Source: BOG-908 sp963795825 | GTDB taxonomy: Bacteria; Pseudomonadota; Alphaproteobacteria; Acetobacterales; Acetobacteraceae | Length of the DNA: 64,000 bases | Direction: 5' to 3' | NCBI GenBank assembly: GCA_963795825.1 | Contig: CAWCIW010000002.1 | Location: 248,001-312,000 of the forward strand | Shown here: piece after piece, positions 55,433 through 64,000 of the stretch | How positions within the stretch are numbered: the first letter of the stretch is position 1 | Layout of the letters: every line of letters begins with the position of its first letter | Made by a program: the position numbers and the translations under genes | The notes under the pieces: generated by a model | The model's database searches: none | Told to the model about the DNA's origin: nothing | The model's input: only the letters and a program-made list of their open reading frames with translations

Positions 55433-58009
55433 TGGAACCTCGTTCCGAAACCGAATTTGAAGACCTGTGTCTGGTCGTAGGGCTGCTTGATCAGCGGTAT
55501 GCCGAAATCGATGTTGATCAGGCCGAACGGGCTTTTCCACGAGATGCCCACGCCGGCAGAGAGGCGTATGCCGCCGCCGTCGTAGAAGCATTGCGAGATG
55601 CGCGAGCCGTGATCGTCGACCAGGTGGCCCTTGTACACCTTCGAGGTCGCCAGGCAGCTCGAGGCGGCGTTGGGCGGCACGTTGAGGCCGGACAGGCCGC
55701 CGGAATCGACAAAGGTGCGGCCGGTGAGGCCGAAATCGGCCGGCACGGGCAGCGGGAAGTGCAGCTCTGTGCTCTGCGTGTAGATGAAGTTGCCGCCGAT
55801 GCTGTCGCTGCCGTGGTAGAAGATCTGGCTCTGCGGGCAGCCGCCGACGGGGCCCACGGGCGCGTTCTGCAGGCAGGTCGAGTACGCCACCGAATGCGGG
55901 CCCACGCCCTGGTCGAGGAAGCCGCGCAGATTGTCGCCGCCGAGGAAGAAGCGGTCGATGATGCGCTCCTTGCTCTGGAAATTGTCCAGGTAGCCGGCGC
56001 CCTGGCTGAGCGAGATGCCCCACAGCGAGTTGCCGGTGATGAAATCCAGCGGCACGAAATAGGTGCTGTCCACCTTGGAGCGGAGGTAGTGCTCGTCGCC
56101 GCCGAAGCCCGCGAGGTCGTTGCCGATGCGCACGACGAAGCCGCTATGCGGCGCCACCCGGCTGTCGCGGTAGTCGAAGGACAGCGTCTGGCCGATCTGC
56201 GAGAGCAGCGAGTAGCCGGCCTCGTCCTGCACGTAGATGCTGGCGAACTCGCTGAGGCCGTTCACGTCGCGGTCGCTGACCGTGTAGTTGAAGGCCTGGC
56301 TGATGTGGTCGTTATAGGCGTAGCCCAGCCTGAGGCTCAGCCCGTAGCGCGTCTCGCTGTAGTCCGACACGTACTGGTTGTTGTTGGTCAGGTAGAAGAT
56401 GTCGCCGCCGGCGACCAGGTTGCGGTCGAGGAAATACGGGTCGGTGGCGGAGAGGTCGATCTGGCTCTGGCGCGCGGCCAGGGTGCCGTTGATGCCGGCA
56501 TCGATGCCGGTGCCGATCAGGTTGTGCTGGCGCAGGCCGGCCTGGCCCAATATGCCGGAGGTGGTGGAGTAGCCGCCGCCCAGCGACAGTTCGCCGGTGG
56601 CCTTTTCCGTGAGGTCGGTGTTGACCACCACGCGGTCCGCGGCGGAGCCGGGCGAGGGCGTGACCTTCACGTCGCTGAAATAGCCGAGGTCGGTCAGGCG
56701 CTGCTTGGTCTGGCGTATCAGCGCGGGATCGTTCGGATCGCCTTCGGCAAAGCGGAATTCGCGGCGTATCACCCTGTCGCGCGTGACGGTGTTGCCGTTG
56801 ATGTTGATGCGCTCGACATAGGTGCGCGGCCCCTGCGCGATGTCGAATTCCAGGTCCACGAGGTGCTTGGTGCGGTCGCGCGCGATGCGCGGGTTGACCA
56901 CCAGGAAGGGGTTCGCGTTGGCCTGGCGGACCGCGTCCTGGATCGAGTCGCTGCTCTTCTCGACCAGGTTGCCGTTGTAGTAGGCGCCCTGCTGCTCCTT
57001 GATCAGGCCGGCATACGGTTTGGCGTCCACCTTGGGCACGTTGCTCTTCACGGTGAGCTTGCCCACGCGGTAGCGCTCGCCCTCGCTCACCTGGAAGGTG
57101 AGGAAGAAGGCCTGCCGTTCGGGCGAGAGTTCGGCCACCGTGTTGGTCACCTGGACGTCCGCATAGCCGTGCTCGAGGTAGTAGCGGCGTATCAGCTCGC
57201 GGTCGAAATTCACCCGCTCGGGGTTGAACTGGTCGCTGCTGCTGAAGAAGCGCCAGAGGCGTTCCTCGCGGCTGTCGATCACGCCCTTCAGCTCACTCTC
57301 GGAGAAGGCGTGGTTGCCGACGAACACGATGCGGCTGATCTTGGTCTCCGGGCCTTCCACGATCTTGAAGATCACGTTCACCCGGTTCTGCGGCAGGCGG
57401 GTGATGAACGGGCTCCACGGTGGCGGCGAAGCGGCCTTTGCCGGCATAGACGCCGAGCAGCTTGGTGCGGTCCTGCTGGGCCATGCGCACGGTGAACACG
57501 GCGCGCGGACGCAGCTCCAGCGCCTTGCGCAGGTCGTCCTCTTTTACGTTGTGGTTGCCCTCGAAGCTGATGTTGTTGACCAGCGGGTTTTCCTTGACGT
57601 GAACCACGAGGGTGGCGCCGTCGCGCTGTATCGACACGTCGCTGAACAGGCCGGTGGCGTAGAGGGTGCGCAGGGAGCGGTCCACGCGCTCGCTGCCGAA
57701 CGGGTCACCGGGGGTTACCAGCATGTAGGAGAGGATGGTGCCCTCCTCGATGCGGGCGTTGCCGACGATGCGTATGGTCTGGATGGTGTCGGCCGGGTTG
57801 CCTGGGCGGGACGCGGTGGCGGCCGTGGCGCGTGGGGCGCGCGCGCGGTGGTGCGGCAGGGGGTGCGGCTTCGGCGCCGGGGCCTGGTCGGGCGCTGCGG
57901 GCTGATCAGGTGCGGGCGGCGCGCCGGCATCCTGGGCAAGGGCGGTGCTCTGGGCGAGGAGGGGCAGCGCGCAGATCGAGGCAAGCAGTGCGGCGCGTGA
58001 TCGGTGCAA
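55429..58009 (-). CDS. bamA: outer-membrane assembly factor BamA, one frameshift
   Basis: BamA inserts beta-barrel proteins into the outer membrane. A signal peptide and a Pro/Ala-rich stretch (about 26-70) are followed by POTRA domains beginning IQTIRIVGNARIEEGTILSY. Later come NISFEGNHNVKEDDLRKALE and RIVFVGNHAFSESELKGVID, then the 16-strand barrel with VRIGNDLAGFGGDEH and GDNLRGF. The end is FGFGTRFQ. The frame breaks at the GGG at 57410-57412 (CCC on the coding strand). Removing one base joins FAATVEP to FITRLPQNRVNVIFKIVEG. The corrected length is about 859 residues. Because BamA is essential in known Gram-negative bacteria, this indel is most likely a sequence error. Confidence 0.95.
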
Positions 58010-58146
58010 CGAGGAACCCCCAGGATGAGCGGCCGCCGCCGGCGCGGTGCGCGGTTGCGGGAGCGGCGGACATTAGCCGCCGTATTCCGTGCGGGCTACC
58101 CGAGAACGTGATCGCTGTCCATGCGGGTCGGGCGGTCGTTGCGGTG

Positions 58147-58275
58147 TGTTGCAAAGAAGAAAGCAGCCTGCCAGGAGCCACAGGCGCCGCGCCTGTCCAG
58201 CCAGCCCGCGACAGCACAGGACAGAAGCTTTTTGCTTCTTTTTCTCGAAAAAGAAGGCCTTGCTTCCTTGCCGAC
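58147..58275. repeat. PHE element 17 (right arm full, left arm decayed)
   Basis: The right arm has AGAAGCTTTTTG and stem CTTCTTTTTC with a CTCG turn, ending at the rseP stop (58276). GCAAAGAAGAAAGCAG at about 58151 may be a left-arm relic. The element sits between rseP and bamA, genes that are normally adjacent. Confidence 0.85.
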
Positions 58276-59394
58276 CTACCCGAACAGATGCGCCACCCAG
58301 TGCACCGCCCCATTATGCACCAGGTCGTTCCAGCTAATGAACACGAACAGCGAACCCACGATCGCAAACCCGATCCGGAACCCGTAATCGAGCGCGCGCG
58401 GCGGCAAGGGACGGCCGCGCACTGCCTCGGCGGCGTAGAACATCAGGTGGCCGCCATCCAGGATAGGGATCGGCAGCAGGTTCATCAGCCCGAGATTGAT
58501 CGACAGCAGGGCGATGAAATTGACCAGGCTGGCCACGCCGAGCTCGGCGACCTTGCCGGCCATGCCGGCGATCGCGATCGGCCCGCCCAGCTCGTGCACG
58601 CCGCTGCCGGTGGTCACCAGGTGCGCCAGGCCCTGCAGGGTCTGGCTGAACACGCTCCAGGTCTGCGACGCGCCGGCGCGGGCTGCGGCGATCGGGCCCA
58701 TGCCCACATAGCTCACGCGCCCGCTGCTGCTGGTGATGCCGAGCCGGCCGATAGCGGGCTCGGCGGGGCTGACGGCCTTTACGGTGACCGGCACGGTGAG
58801 GTCCTGGGTGCCGCGATGGACGCTGAGCTGCAGCGTGCGCCCGACGCTGCCTGCCACCAGGCGGCGCAGATCCTCGAACACGGCGATGGGATGGCCGTCC
58901 ACGCTGCGCACCTCGTCGCCGGGCTGCAGGTGGGCATCGGCGGCCGAGCTGCCGGGCGCCACCTCGCCCACCACGGCCAGCGGCACGGGCTGGCCCACCA
59001 CCACGAACAGGGCGGTGAACAGCACGAAGGCGAGCAGGAAATTGGCGATCGGGCCGGCCGCGGTGACGATGGAGCGCGACGCCACGGATTTCTCGAAATA
59101 CGCCTCGCCCGGGCGCACGCTGGTCATGTCTATGGCGTTCTCGTCGGCCACGTTGACGGCCATGCCGTGCATCTTCACGAAGCCGCCGAGGGGCAGCACG
59201 CAGATCTTCCACACGGTGCCGCGGCGGTCCTTCCACGAGACCAGAGCAGGGCCGAAGCCGATAGAGAACGCCTCCACGTAGATGCCGCGCCAGCGGGCGG
59301 CGAGGTAATGGCCCAGCTCGTGGAAGGTGATCAGCACGCCCAGCACGAGGACGAAGCTGGCCAGCGTGCGTATCAGGTGGACGATATCGTGCAT
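58276..59394 (-). CDS. rseP: site-2 protease RseP (zinc metalloprotease)
   Basis: RseP cleaves membrane-embedded anti-sigma factors in the envelope stress response. The 372-residue protein has the zinc motif HELGH in LITFHELGHYLAARW (about 24-38), then a membrane helix. One PDZ domain (about 130-200) carries GEVAPGSSAADAHLQPGDEV, and the second catalytic motif is NLLPIPILDGGHLMFY (about 310-325). The ATG at 59394 (MHDIVHLIRTL) is chosen over a much longer upstream frame that is a shadow of dxr. It follows dxr by 14 bp. Confidence 0.94.
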   Translation of the reverse strand: MHDIVHLIRTLASFVLVLGVLITFHELGHYLAARWRGIYVEAFSIGFGPALVSWKDRRGTVWKICVLPLGGFVKMHGMAVNVADENAIDMTSVRPGEAYFEKSVASRSIVTAAGPIANFLLAFVLFTALFVVVGQPVPLAVVGEVAPGSSAADAHLQPGDEVRSVDGHPIAVFEDLRRLVAGSVGRTLQLSVHRGTQDLTVPVTVKAVSPAEPAIGRLGITSSSGRVSYVGMGPIAAARAGASQTWSVFSQTLQGLAHLVTTGSGVHELGGPIAIAGMAGKVAELGVASLVNFIALLSINLGLMNLLPIPILDGGHLMFYAAEAVRGRPLPPRALDYGFRIGFAIVGSLFVFISWNDLVHNGAVHWVAHLFG

Positions 59395-59408
59395 GCGAAC
59401 TCTCTCTC

Positions 59409-60584
59409 CTAGGCCGCGCGGGAAGCGGCGCGTCCGGCAGCGATACCTTCCGCCCGCTGGCGTGCCTCGGCGTCCAGCGCGGTGACCGCTTCCAGCGTGT
59501 CGGCGCCGACGGTGCCGATCGCCGACAGGGTGGCCTCCACGATCGCCGCGATATCGAGGAAGCCGATGCGACGGTCGAGAAAGGCGGCCACCGCGATCTC
59601 GTTGGCCGCATTGAGGATTGTTGGGGCGCCGCCGCCGGCGCGCAAGGCGTCGCGGGCCAGGCGCAGGGCGGGGAAGCGTATCTCGTCGGGCGGCAGGAAT
59701 TCGAGGCGGCCGATCTGCGCCAGATCCAGGCGCGGCGAGGCGGTGGCCAGCCGGTGGGGCCAGGCCAGCGTGTGGGCGATCGGGATGCGCATGTCCGGCG
59801 CGCCCATCTGGGCGATCACGCTGCCGTCCCTGTAGCAGACCATGCCGTGGATGATGGATTGCGGGTGGACCAGCACGTCGATCTCGTCGGATGCGAGGCC
59901 GAACAGGCGGGCCGCTTCGATCACCTCGAGGCCCTTGTTGAACAGGGTCGCCGAGTCGATGCTGATCTTGGCACCCATCGACCAGACCGGGTGGCGGCCG
60001 GCGGATTCCGGGGTGGCGCGCGCCATTTCCTCCAGGCTGGCGGTGCGGAACGGGCCGCCCGACGCGGTGAGTATGATGCGCTCCAGCCCGGCGCGATCCT
60101 GGCCGGCGAGCGACTGGAAGATGGCGTTGTGCTCGGAGTCCACCGGCAGCAGCGTGGCGCCGGCGGCTTCCACCGCGCGCAGCATGACATCGCCGGCGGA
60201 CACGATGGCTTCCTTGTTGGCCAGCGCCACGGTGCGCCCGCCTTCGGCCGCGGCGAGCGTCGGGGCCAGGCCGGCGATGCCGGTGATGGCGGCCATCGTC
60301 CAGTCGGCGCCCATGCGGGCGGCGGCTAGCACCGCATCCGGCCCGCAGGCCACGCGTATGCCGCTGCCGGCCAGCGCGTCCGTCAGGGTGTGGTGCATTG
60401 CGGGGTCGCTGCAGACGGCCATTTCGGCGCGGAGCAGGCGGGCCTGGGCGGCGAGGGCCTCGGCGGAGCTGTTGGCGACGAGGGCGAGCACGCGGTAGCG
60501 GTCGGGGGCGGCGGCCAGCAGGTCGACGGTGCTTTTCCCGATGCTGCCGGTGCTGCCTAGGATGGTGACTGTCCTGGCGGTCAT
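59409..60584 (-). CDS. dxr: 1-deoxy-D-xylulose 5-phosphate reductoisomerase
   Basis: Dxr makes 2-C-methyl-D-erythritol 4-phosphate, the committed step of the MEP pathway. The 391-residue protein has the NADPH site ILGSTGSIGKST, ALANKEAIVSAG, LLPVDSEHNAIFQ (metal-binding Asp/Glu) and LTASGGPFR. It also has WSMGAKISIDSATLFNKGLE and VLVHPQSIIHGMV. The open frame runs 19 codons further upstream into PHE element 18 (MLLFLEKEGLPSLL); the start at 60584 (MTARTVTILGS) is the family start. Confidence 0.96.
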   Translation of the reverse strand: MTARTVTILGSTGSIGKSTVDLLAAAPDRYRVLALVANSSAEALAAQARLLRAEMAVCSDPAMHHTLTDALAGSGIRVACGPDAVLAAARMGADWTMAAITGIAGLAPTLAAAEGGRTVALANKEAIVSAGDVMLRAVEAAGATLLPVDSEHNAIFQSLAGQDRAGLERIILTASGGPFRTASLEEMARATPESAGRHPVWSMGAKISIDSATLFNKGLEVIEAARLFGLASDEIDVLVHPQSIIHGMVCYRDGSVIAQMGAPDMRIPIAHTLAWPHRLATASPRLDLAQIGRLEFLPPDEIRFPALRLARDALRAGGGAPTILNAANEIAVAAFLDRRIGFLDIAAIVEATLSAIGTVGADTLEAVTALDAEARQRAEGIAAGRAASRAA

Positions 60585-60600
60585 GCGGGCTCCGGGGGTG

Positions 60601-60792
60601 AGTAGGGAAGGAAGGCCTTCTTTTTCGAGAAAAAGAAGCAAAAAGCTTTTGCTCCGACGCTTGCACCGCAGCTTACGCTCTTATTGCGAGTCGATACGGT
60701 TGCAATGAGGGGGAAGGTCTTCGTGCAGGCGTCATAGCAAAAGCTTTTTGCTTCTTTTTCTCGAAAAAGAAGGCCTTGCTTCCTTGCTGGCC
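60601..60792. repeat. PHE element 18 (full)
   Basis: Both arms have the CTTCTTTTTC stem and AAAAGCTTTT. The core has CTCCGACGCTTGCACC, GCGAGTCGATACGGTTGCA and GTGCAGGCGTCATAGC. It is the clearest copy for defining arm ends. It lies between cdsA (stop 60793) and dxr (start 60584). Confidence 0.93.
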
Positions 60793-61494
60793 TCACTTGC
60801 CGATCACCAACAAAACGATAGCCGCCATAGGCGCCGCCGTCAGCACCCCATCCAGCCGGTCCAGCAGCCCGCCATGCCCGGGAATCAGCCGCCCGGAATC
60901 CTTCACCCCGAAGCGTCGCTTGATCGCGCTCTCCAGCAGGTCCCCCGCCTGCGCCGTCAGGCTGAGCAGCAGTGCCACCGGTCCGATCAGGCTGGCGCGT
61001 TCCGGCCAGATGAGCACGCCGGCGAGCACCGCGGCCAATGTTCCGCCGATGGCGCCGGACCAGGTCTTGCCGGGCGAGATGGCGGGCGCCAGACGCGGCC
61101 CGCCGACCAGCCGACCGACGAGGTAGGCGCCGACGTCGCCGCCCCACACCACGCCGGCGAGCAGGAGCAGCCACCAGTAGCCGTTGGGTTGCGCGCGCAG
61201 CCAGATCAGCGCGAACACCGCCGGCGCGATGTAGAACGCGCCGAGGGCGAGCAGGCCGGAGCCGCGCAGGCCGATGATGCCGCGCCAACTGGTGGCGCTC
61301 TTGGAGCCGACACCGGCATTTCGGCACAAGCCGGCCCATTCGTCGCTCATGATGAGGCCGAGCAGCACCACGATGGCCAACCACACCCAGCCGCCGACCC
61401 AGATCGCGGCCAGGCCCACGCCCGCCAGCACGATGCCGGACGCGGTGCGCACGCCGAGGTCGCGCCAGCGCGCATCGTTTGCCGGCGGCTTCAT
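60793..61494 (-). CDS. cdsA: phosphatidate cytidylyltransferase CdsA
   Basis: CdsA makes CDP-diacylglycerol for phospholipid synthesis. The 233-residue integral membrane protein has about seven helices and the family signature spread over ISPGKTWSGAIGG, GDLLESAIKRRFGVKDSG and LIPGHGGLLDRLD. The ATG at 61494 (MKPPANDARWRDLG) is preferred. The frame is open to 61569, but that would overlap the 3' end of uppS by 40 bp. It belongs to the uppS-cdsA-dxr-rseP run. Confidence 0.93.
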   Translation of the reverse strand: MKPPANDARWRDLGVRTASGIVLAGVGLAAIWVGGWVWLAIVVLLGLIMSDEWAGLCRNAGVGSKSATSWRGIIGLRGSGLLALGAFYIAPAVFALIWLRAQPNGYWWLLLLAGVVWGGDVGAYLVGRLVGGPRLAPAISPGKTWSGAIGGTLAAVLAGVLIWPERASLIGPVALLLSLTAQAGDLLESAIKRRFGVKDSGRLIPGHGGLLDRLDGVLTAAPMAAIVLLVIGK

Positions 61495-61528
61495 GCCGCC
61501 GGGCGGAAGGCGGAGCGTCGGCGGCCCA

Positions 61529-62293
61529 TTACTCAGGGCGCGCGCCGTAGCGGCGGTCCCGGCCGGCATACTCGGCGAGCGCGCTTTCGAAATGCGCGGC
61601 GTTGAAGTCCGGCCACAGCACTTCGGGGAAAAGGTATTCGGCGTACGCGGCTTGCCAGAGCAGGAAGTTCGAAACGCGATGCTCGCCGCTGGTGCGTATC
61701 ACCAGGTCCGGATCGGGCATGCCGGCGGTGAACAGGAAGCTGCCGAAGCTTGCCTCCGTCAGCGCCATCGGATCGAGCAGGCCGGCGGCGGCGGCCTGGG
61801 CCACGGCGCGCGCAGCGGCCACGATCTCCGACCGGCCGCCATAGGAGAGCGCCACATTGAGGTTGAGCCGGGTGTTGCCGGCGGTGAGCGTCTCGGCCTC
61901 GGCGAGTTCGCGGGCGATCTCCGGGCCGAAGCGGGCGCGGTCGCCGATGGCGCGCAGGCGGACGCGCTCGCTGTGCAACTCGGCGACTTCGTGGCGCAGG
62001 TAGTGGCGCAGCAGGCCGGTGAGGTCGCTCACCTCGTCGTCCGGGCGCTGCCAGTTCTCGCTGCTGAAGGCGTAGATCGTCAGCCACTCGACCTTGTTGC
62101 GTATCGCGGCCTCGATGGTGCGGCGGACGGCCTGGGCGCCGGCGCGGTGGCCGGCCACGCGCGGCAGGTGGCGGGCGGCGGCCCAGCGGCCGTTGCCGTC
62201 CATGATGATCGCCACGTGGCGCGGCACCGCGGCCGCCTCGGGCGCGGCAGGTGCGACCGTCTGGACGGCAGGCCCGTTGGTGAGCAGGCCCAC
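61529..62293 (-). CDS. uppS: isoprenyl (undecaprenyl) diphosphate synthase
   Basis: UppS is the cis-prenyltransferase that makes the C55 carrier lipid for peptidoglycan and O-antigen. The 254-residue protein has HVAIIMDGNGRWA with the catalytic Asp, HRAGAQAVRRT, WLTIYAFSSENWQRP and NVALSYGGRSEI. It also has PDPDLVIRTSGEHRVSNFLLW, typical of the family. The N-terminal 22 residues are Ala/Pro-rich and variable. It starts 13 bp after frr. Confidence 0.96.
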   Translation of the reverse strand: MGLLTNGPAVQTVAPAAPEAAAVPRHVAIIMDGNGRWAAARHLPRVAGHRAGAQAVRRTIEAAIRNKVEWLTIYAFSSENWQRPDDEVSDLTGLLRHYLRHEVAELHSERVRLRAIGDRARFGPEIARELAEAETLTAGNTRLNLNVALSYGGRSEIVAAARAVAQAAAAGLLDPMALTEASFGSFLFTAGMPDPDLVIRTSGEHRVSNFLLWQAAYAEYLFPEVLWPDFNAAHFESALAEYAGRDRRYGARPE

Positions 62294-62306
62294 GATCCCC
62301 CCTCTC

Positions 62307-62873
62307 TCAGACCTGTTTGATTTCGCGTTCTTTGTCGGCCAGCGAATCGTCTATGCGCTTGATATAGCCGTCGGTGAGCTTCTGCACGACATCGGACCAG
62401 TCCTTCACGTCGTCTTCGCTGATCTCATGCTTCTTTTCGGCCGCCTTGATCTGGTCCATGCCGTCGCGCCGCACGCCGCGCACGCTCACCCGGCAGGCCT
62501 CAGCGTATTTGCCGGCGGCGCGCGCCAGCTCGACGCGGCGTTCCGCGGTGAGCTGGGGGATCGGCACACGCACGATCTGGCCGTCGGCCCCCGGGTTAAG
62601 GCCGAGGCCCGCGTCGCGTATGGCGCGCTCGACGGCGCCGACCAGCGTGCGGTCCCACACCTGGACGGTGAGCATGCGCGGCTCCGGCACGCCGATGGTG
62701 CCCACCTGGGTGATCGGCACCTCGTTGCCGTAGGCCTCGACGCGCACCGGCTCGAGCAGGCCGGGGCTCGCGCGGCCGGCGCGCAGGCCGCCGAAATCGC
62801 GACGCAACGTTTCCAGCGCGCCGTCCATGCGACGGGTGAGGTCCTCTTTCAGCGCGGTCTGGTCAGCAGGCAA
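62307..62873 (-). CDS. frr: ribosome recycling factor
   Basis: RRF dissolves post-termination ribosomes together with EF-G. The 188-residue length is normal. The typical segments are RRMDGALETLRRDFGGLRAG, then RASPGLLEPVRVEAYG. They are followed by VPEPRMLTVQVWD, GLNPGADGQIVRVPIPQLTAERR and a C-terminal helix. It lies between pyrH (31 bp upstream) and uppS. Confidence 0.97.
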   Translation of the reverse strand: MPADQTALKEDLTRRMDGALETLRRDFGGLRAGRASPGLLEPVRVEAYGNEVPITQVGTIGVPEPRMLTVQVWDRTLVGAVERAIRDAGLGLNPGADGQIVRVPIPQLTAERRVELARAAGKYAEACRVSVRGVRRDGMDQIKAAEKKHEISEDDVKDWSDVVQKLTDGYIKRIDDSLADKEREIKQV

Positions 62874-62904
62874 TTCGGTTTCCAGTCTTCGGGGTTTGGA
62901 GAGA

Positions 62905-63624
62905 TCAGGCGGGCTCGACGATGCGGGTGAACCGGCCCTCGCCGCGCATCACCGCGGCAAAGGCGCCGGGCGCGTGGATGTTGAACACGATGATCGGCAG
63001 GTTGTTCTCGCGCGCCAGCGAGATCGCGGCGGCATCCATCACGCCCAGGTCGCGCGAGAGCACTTCGAGGTAGGTCAGCTCGTCGTAGCGCTGCGCGTCC
63101 GGGTCGCGCCTTGGGTCGGCGGAATACACGCCGTCCACCTGGGTGCCTTTGAGCAGGGCGTCGCAGCCCATCTCGGCGGCGCGCAGGGCGGCCGCGGTGT
63201 CGGTGGTGAAGAACGGGTTGCCAGTGCCGGCGGCGAAGATCACCACGCGGCCTTTTTCCATGTGGCGCTCGGCGCGGCGCCGGATGTACGGCTCGCACAC
63301 GCTGGCCATGGGTATGGCGGATTGCACGCGGGTGGGCGTGTTGCGCTTCTCCAGCGCGGTCTGCATCGCCAGCGCGTTCATCACGGTGGCGAGCATGCCC
63401 ATGTGGTCCGCCTGGGCGCGGTCCATGCCGCTGGCGGCGGCCGACACACCGCGGAAGATGTTGCCGCCGCCTATCACCAGGCAGACTTCCATGCCGGCGC
63501 GCACCACGTCGCCCACGTCGTTGGCGATGCGGCCGACCATCTCGGTGTCCAGGCCGTATTCGCGTTTGCCCATCAGGGCCTCGCCGGAGATTTTCAGCAG
63601 GACGCGCTTGTGGGCTTGGGGCAT
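62905..63624 (-). CDS. pyrH: uridylate kinase PyrH
   Basis: PyrH phosphorylates UMP to UDP. The 239-residue amino-acid-kinase-fold protein has VLLKISGEALMGKREYG, VIGGGNIFRGVSA, DHMGMLATVMNALAMQ and VIFAAGTGNPFFTTDTAAAL. It also has LLKGTQVDGVYSADPR. It begins with an ATG at 63624 directly after PHE element 19, and its order between tsf and frr is the standard bacterial one. Confidence 0.97.
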   Translation of the reverse strand: MPQAHKRVLLKISGEALMGKREYGLDTEMVGRIANDVGDVVRAGMEVCLVIGGGNIFRGVSAAASGMDRAQADHMGMLATVMNALAMQTALEKRNTPTRVQSAIPMASVCEPYIRRRAERHMEKGRVVIFAAGTGNPFFTTDTAAALRAAEMGCDALLKGTQVDGVYSADPRRDPDAQRYDELTYLEVLSRDLGVMDAAAISLARENNLPIIVFNIHAPGAFAAVMRGEGRFTRIVEPA

Positions 63625-63650
63625 GGCGCGGAACCTACGGGGGGGCGCGG

Positions 63651-63706
63651 TAAGAAGGAAGGCCTTCTTTTTTGGAAAAAAAGAAGCAAAAAACTTTTGC
63701 TCCCTG
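63651..63706. repeat. PHE element 19 (left arm only)
   Basis: This left-type arm has stem CTTCTTTTTT and a GG bulge, followed by CAAAAAACTTTTG. It lies between the tsf stop and the pyrH start, with no right arm adjacent. Confidence 0.88.
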
Positions 63707-63740
63707 TCGGGGTTCCTTGGCCGGCTTGCGCTTTGCGGCT

Positions 63741-64000
63741 TTACGCGGCTGGGGTTTTTTCTACGCCGGCTACGGCTGCCACTTCGGCGGCGAAATCGCC
63801 TGCGGGGGCTTTTTCTACGCCTTCGCCTAGGGTGAATCGTTCGAAGCCTACCAGCTTGCCGCCGGCCTTTTTCACCACGGCGCGCACGCGGCTCTCGCCG
63901 TCATGCACCCAGACCTGCTCCAGCAGCACCACTTCCTCGTAGTATTTGCGTATGCGGCCCTCGATCATCTTCTCGATCACCGCGTCCGGCTTGCCGCTGG
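63741..64000 (-). CDS. tsf: elongation factor Ts, C-terminal part
   Basis: EF-Ts exchanges GDP for GTP on EF-Tu. The window ends inside the gene; only the last 86 residues are visible. They include SGKPDAVIEKMIEGRIRKYY, EEVVLLEQVWV and VGFERFTLGEGVEK, typical of the EF-Ts C-terminal dimerisation region. The tail EKTPAA is an Ala/Pro extension. The expected rpsB should lie beyond the window upstream. Confidence 0.95.
   Translation of the reverse strand, partial: SGKPDAVIEKMIEGRIRKYYEEVVLLEQVWVHDGESRVRAVVKKAGGKLVGFERFTLGEGVEKAPAGDFAAEVAAVAGVEKTPAA

Noticed and set aside
55420..57495. 691-codon plus-strand ORF
   Set aside because: Antisense to bamA; Val/Ala/His-rich shadow with no recognisable domain.
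58276..60666. Continuous 796-codon minus-strand frame spanning dxr and rseP
   Set aside because: Only the rseP part is real; the rest is an out-of-frame shadow of dxr, so it is not a fusion protein.

Overview
The window is high-GC bacterial chromosome, most probably from an alphaproteobacterium of the Rhodospirillales/Acetobacteraceae type. That placement is an inference. It rests on the gene order tsf-pyrH-frr-uppS-cdsA-dxr-rseP-bamA-ompH-lpxD-fabZ-lpxA-lpxI, a hopanoid transporter (hpnN), aerobic cobaltochelatase cobS beside a J-domain gene and bolA, LutABC, and a decayed CtrA-like receiver. No rRNA, tRNA, CRISPR array, phage or complete insertion sequence was found.

Layout. 1-27.8 kb: mostly minus-strand housekeeping and metabolism. 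It holds an ABC ATPase fragment, a secreted propeller, hpnN, a secreted beta-protein, a lipoprotein esterase, lutC-lutB-lutA with an AidB-type acyl-CoA dehydrogenase, cobS/dnaJ, bolA, an RHH regulator, hrpB diverging from a dsbD/scsB gene, a VOC protein, a GGDEF protein, mfd, a DUF1810 gene, ispG, a vapC remnant and a broken glycosyltransferase. 28-37 kb: an uptake/catabolic cluster (TonB receptor, acyl-CoA ligase, TetR, MFS, type-B carboxylesterase). 37-47 kb: an ABC-2 exporter, a truncated PQQ-propeller gene, a ctrA remnant, and LysR with ytcA-mdtN-mdtO-mdtP. 47.5-64 kb: ycjF/ycjX and gloA, followed by the envelope and translation cluster from lpxI to tsf.

The most striking feature is a family of AT-rich paired-hairpin elements (called PHE here) at 19 intergenic loci. 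A full copy is about 150-190 bp: two inverted arms, each with a T-tract/A-tract hairpin plus a second CAAAA..TTTTG hairpin, around a variable core. Several copies share an oriented core motif. The hairpin stems vary by compensatory changes. Arms abut stop or start codons. One copy is the whole intergenic region between divergent hrpB and dsbD, and another supplies the only usable start codons and the signal-peptide N-region of an esterase. I do not recognise the family by name. A second, GC-rich hairpin repeat occurs twice.

Eleven single-base indels break eight genes, including bamA, which is essential in known Gram-negative bacteria. Uncorrected sequencing errors are therefore the likeliest cause of most of them. 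Frameshifted genes are annotated over their reconstructed full extent.
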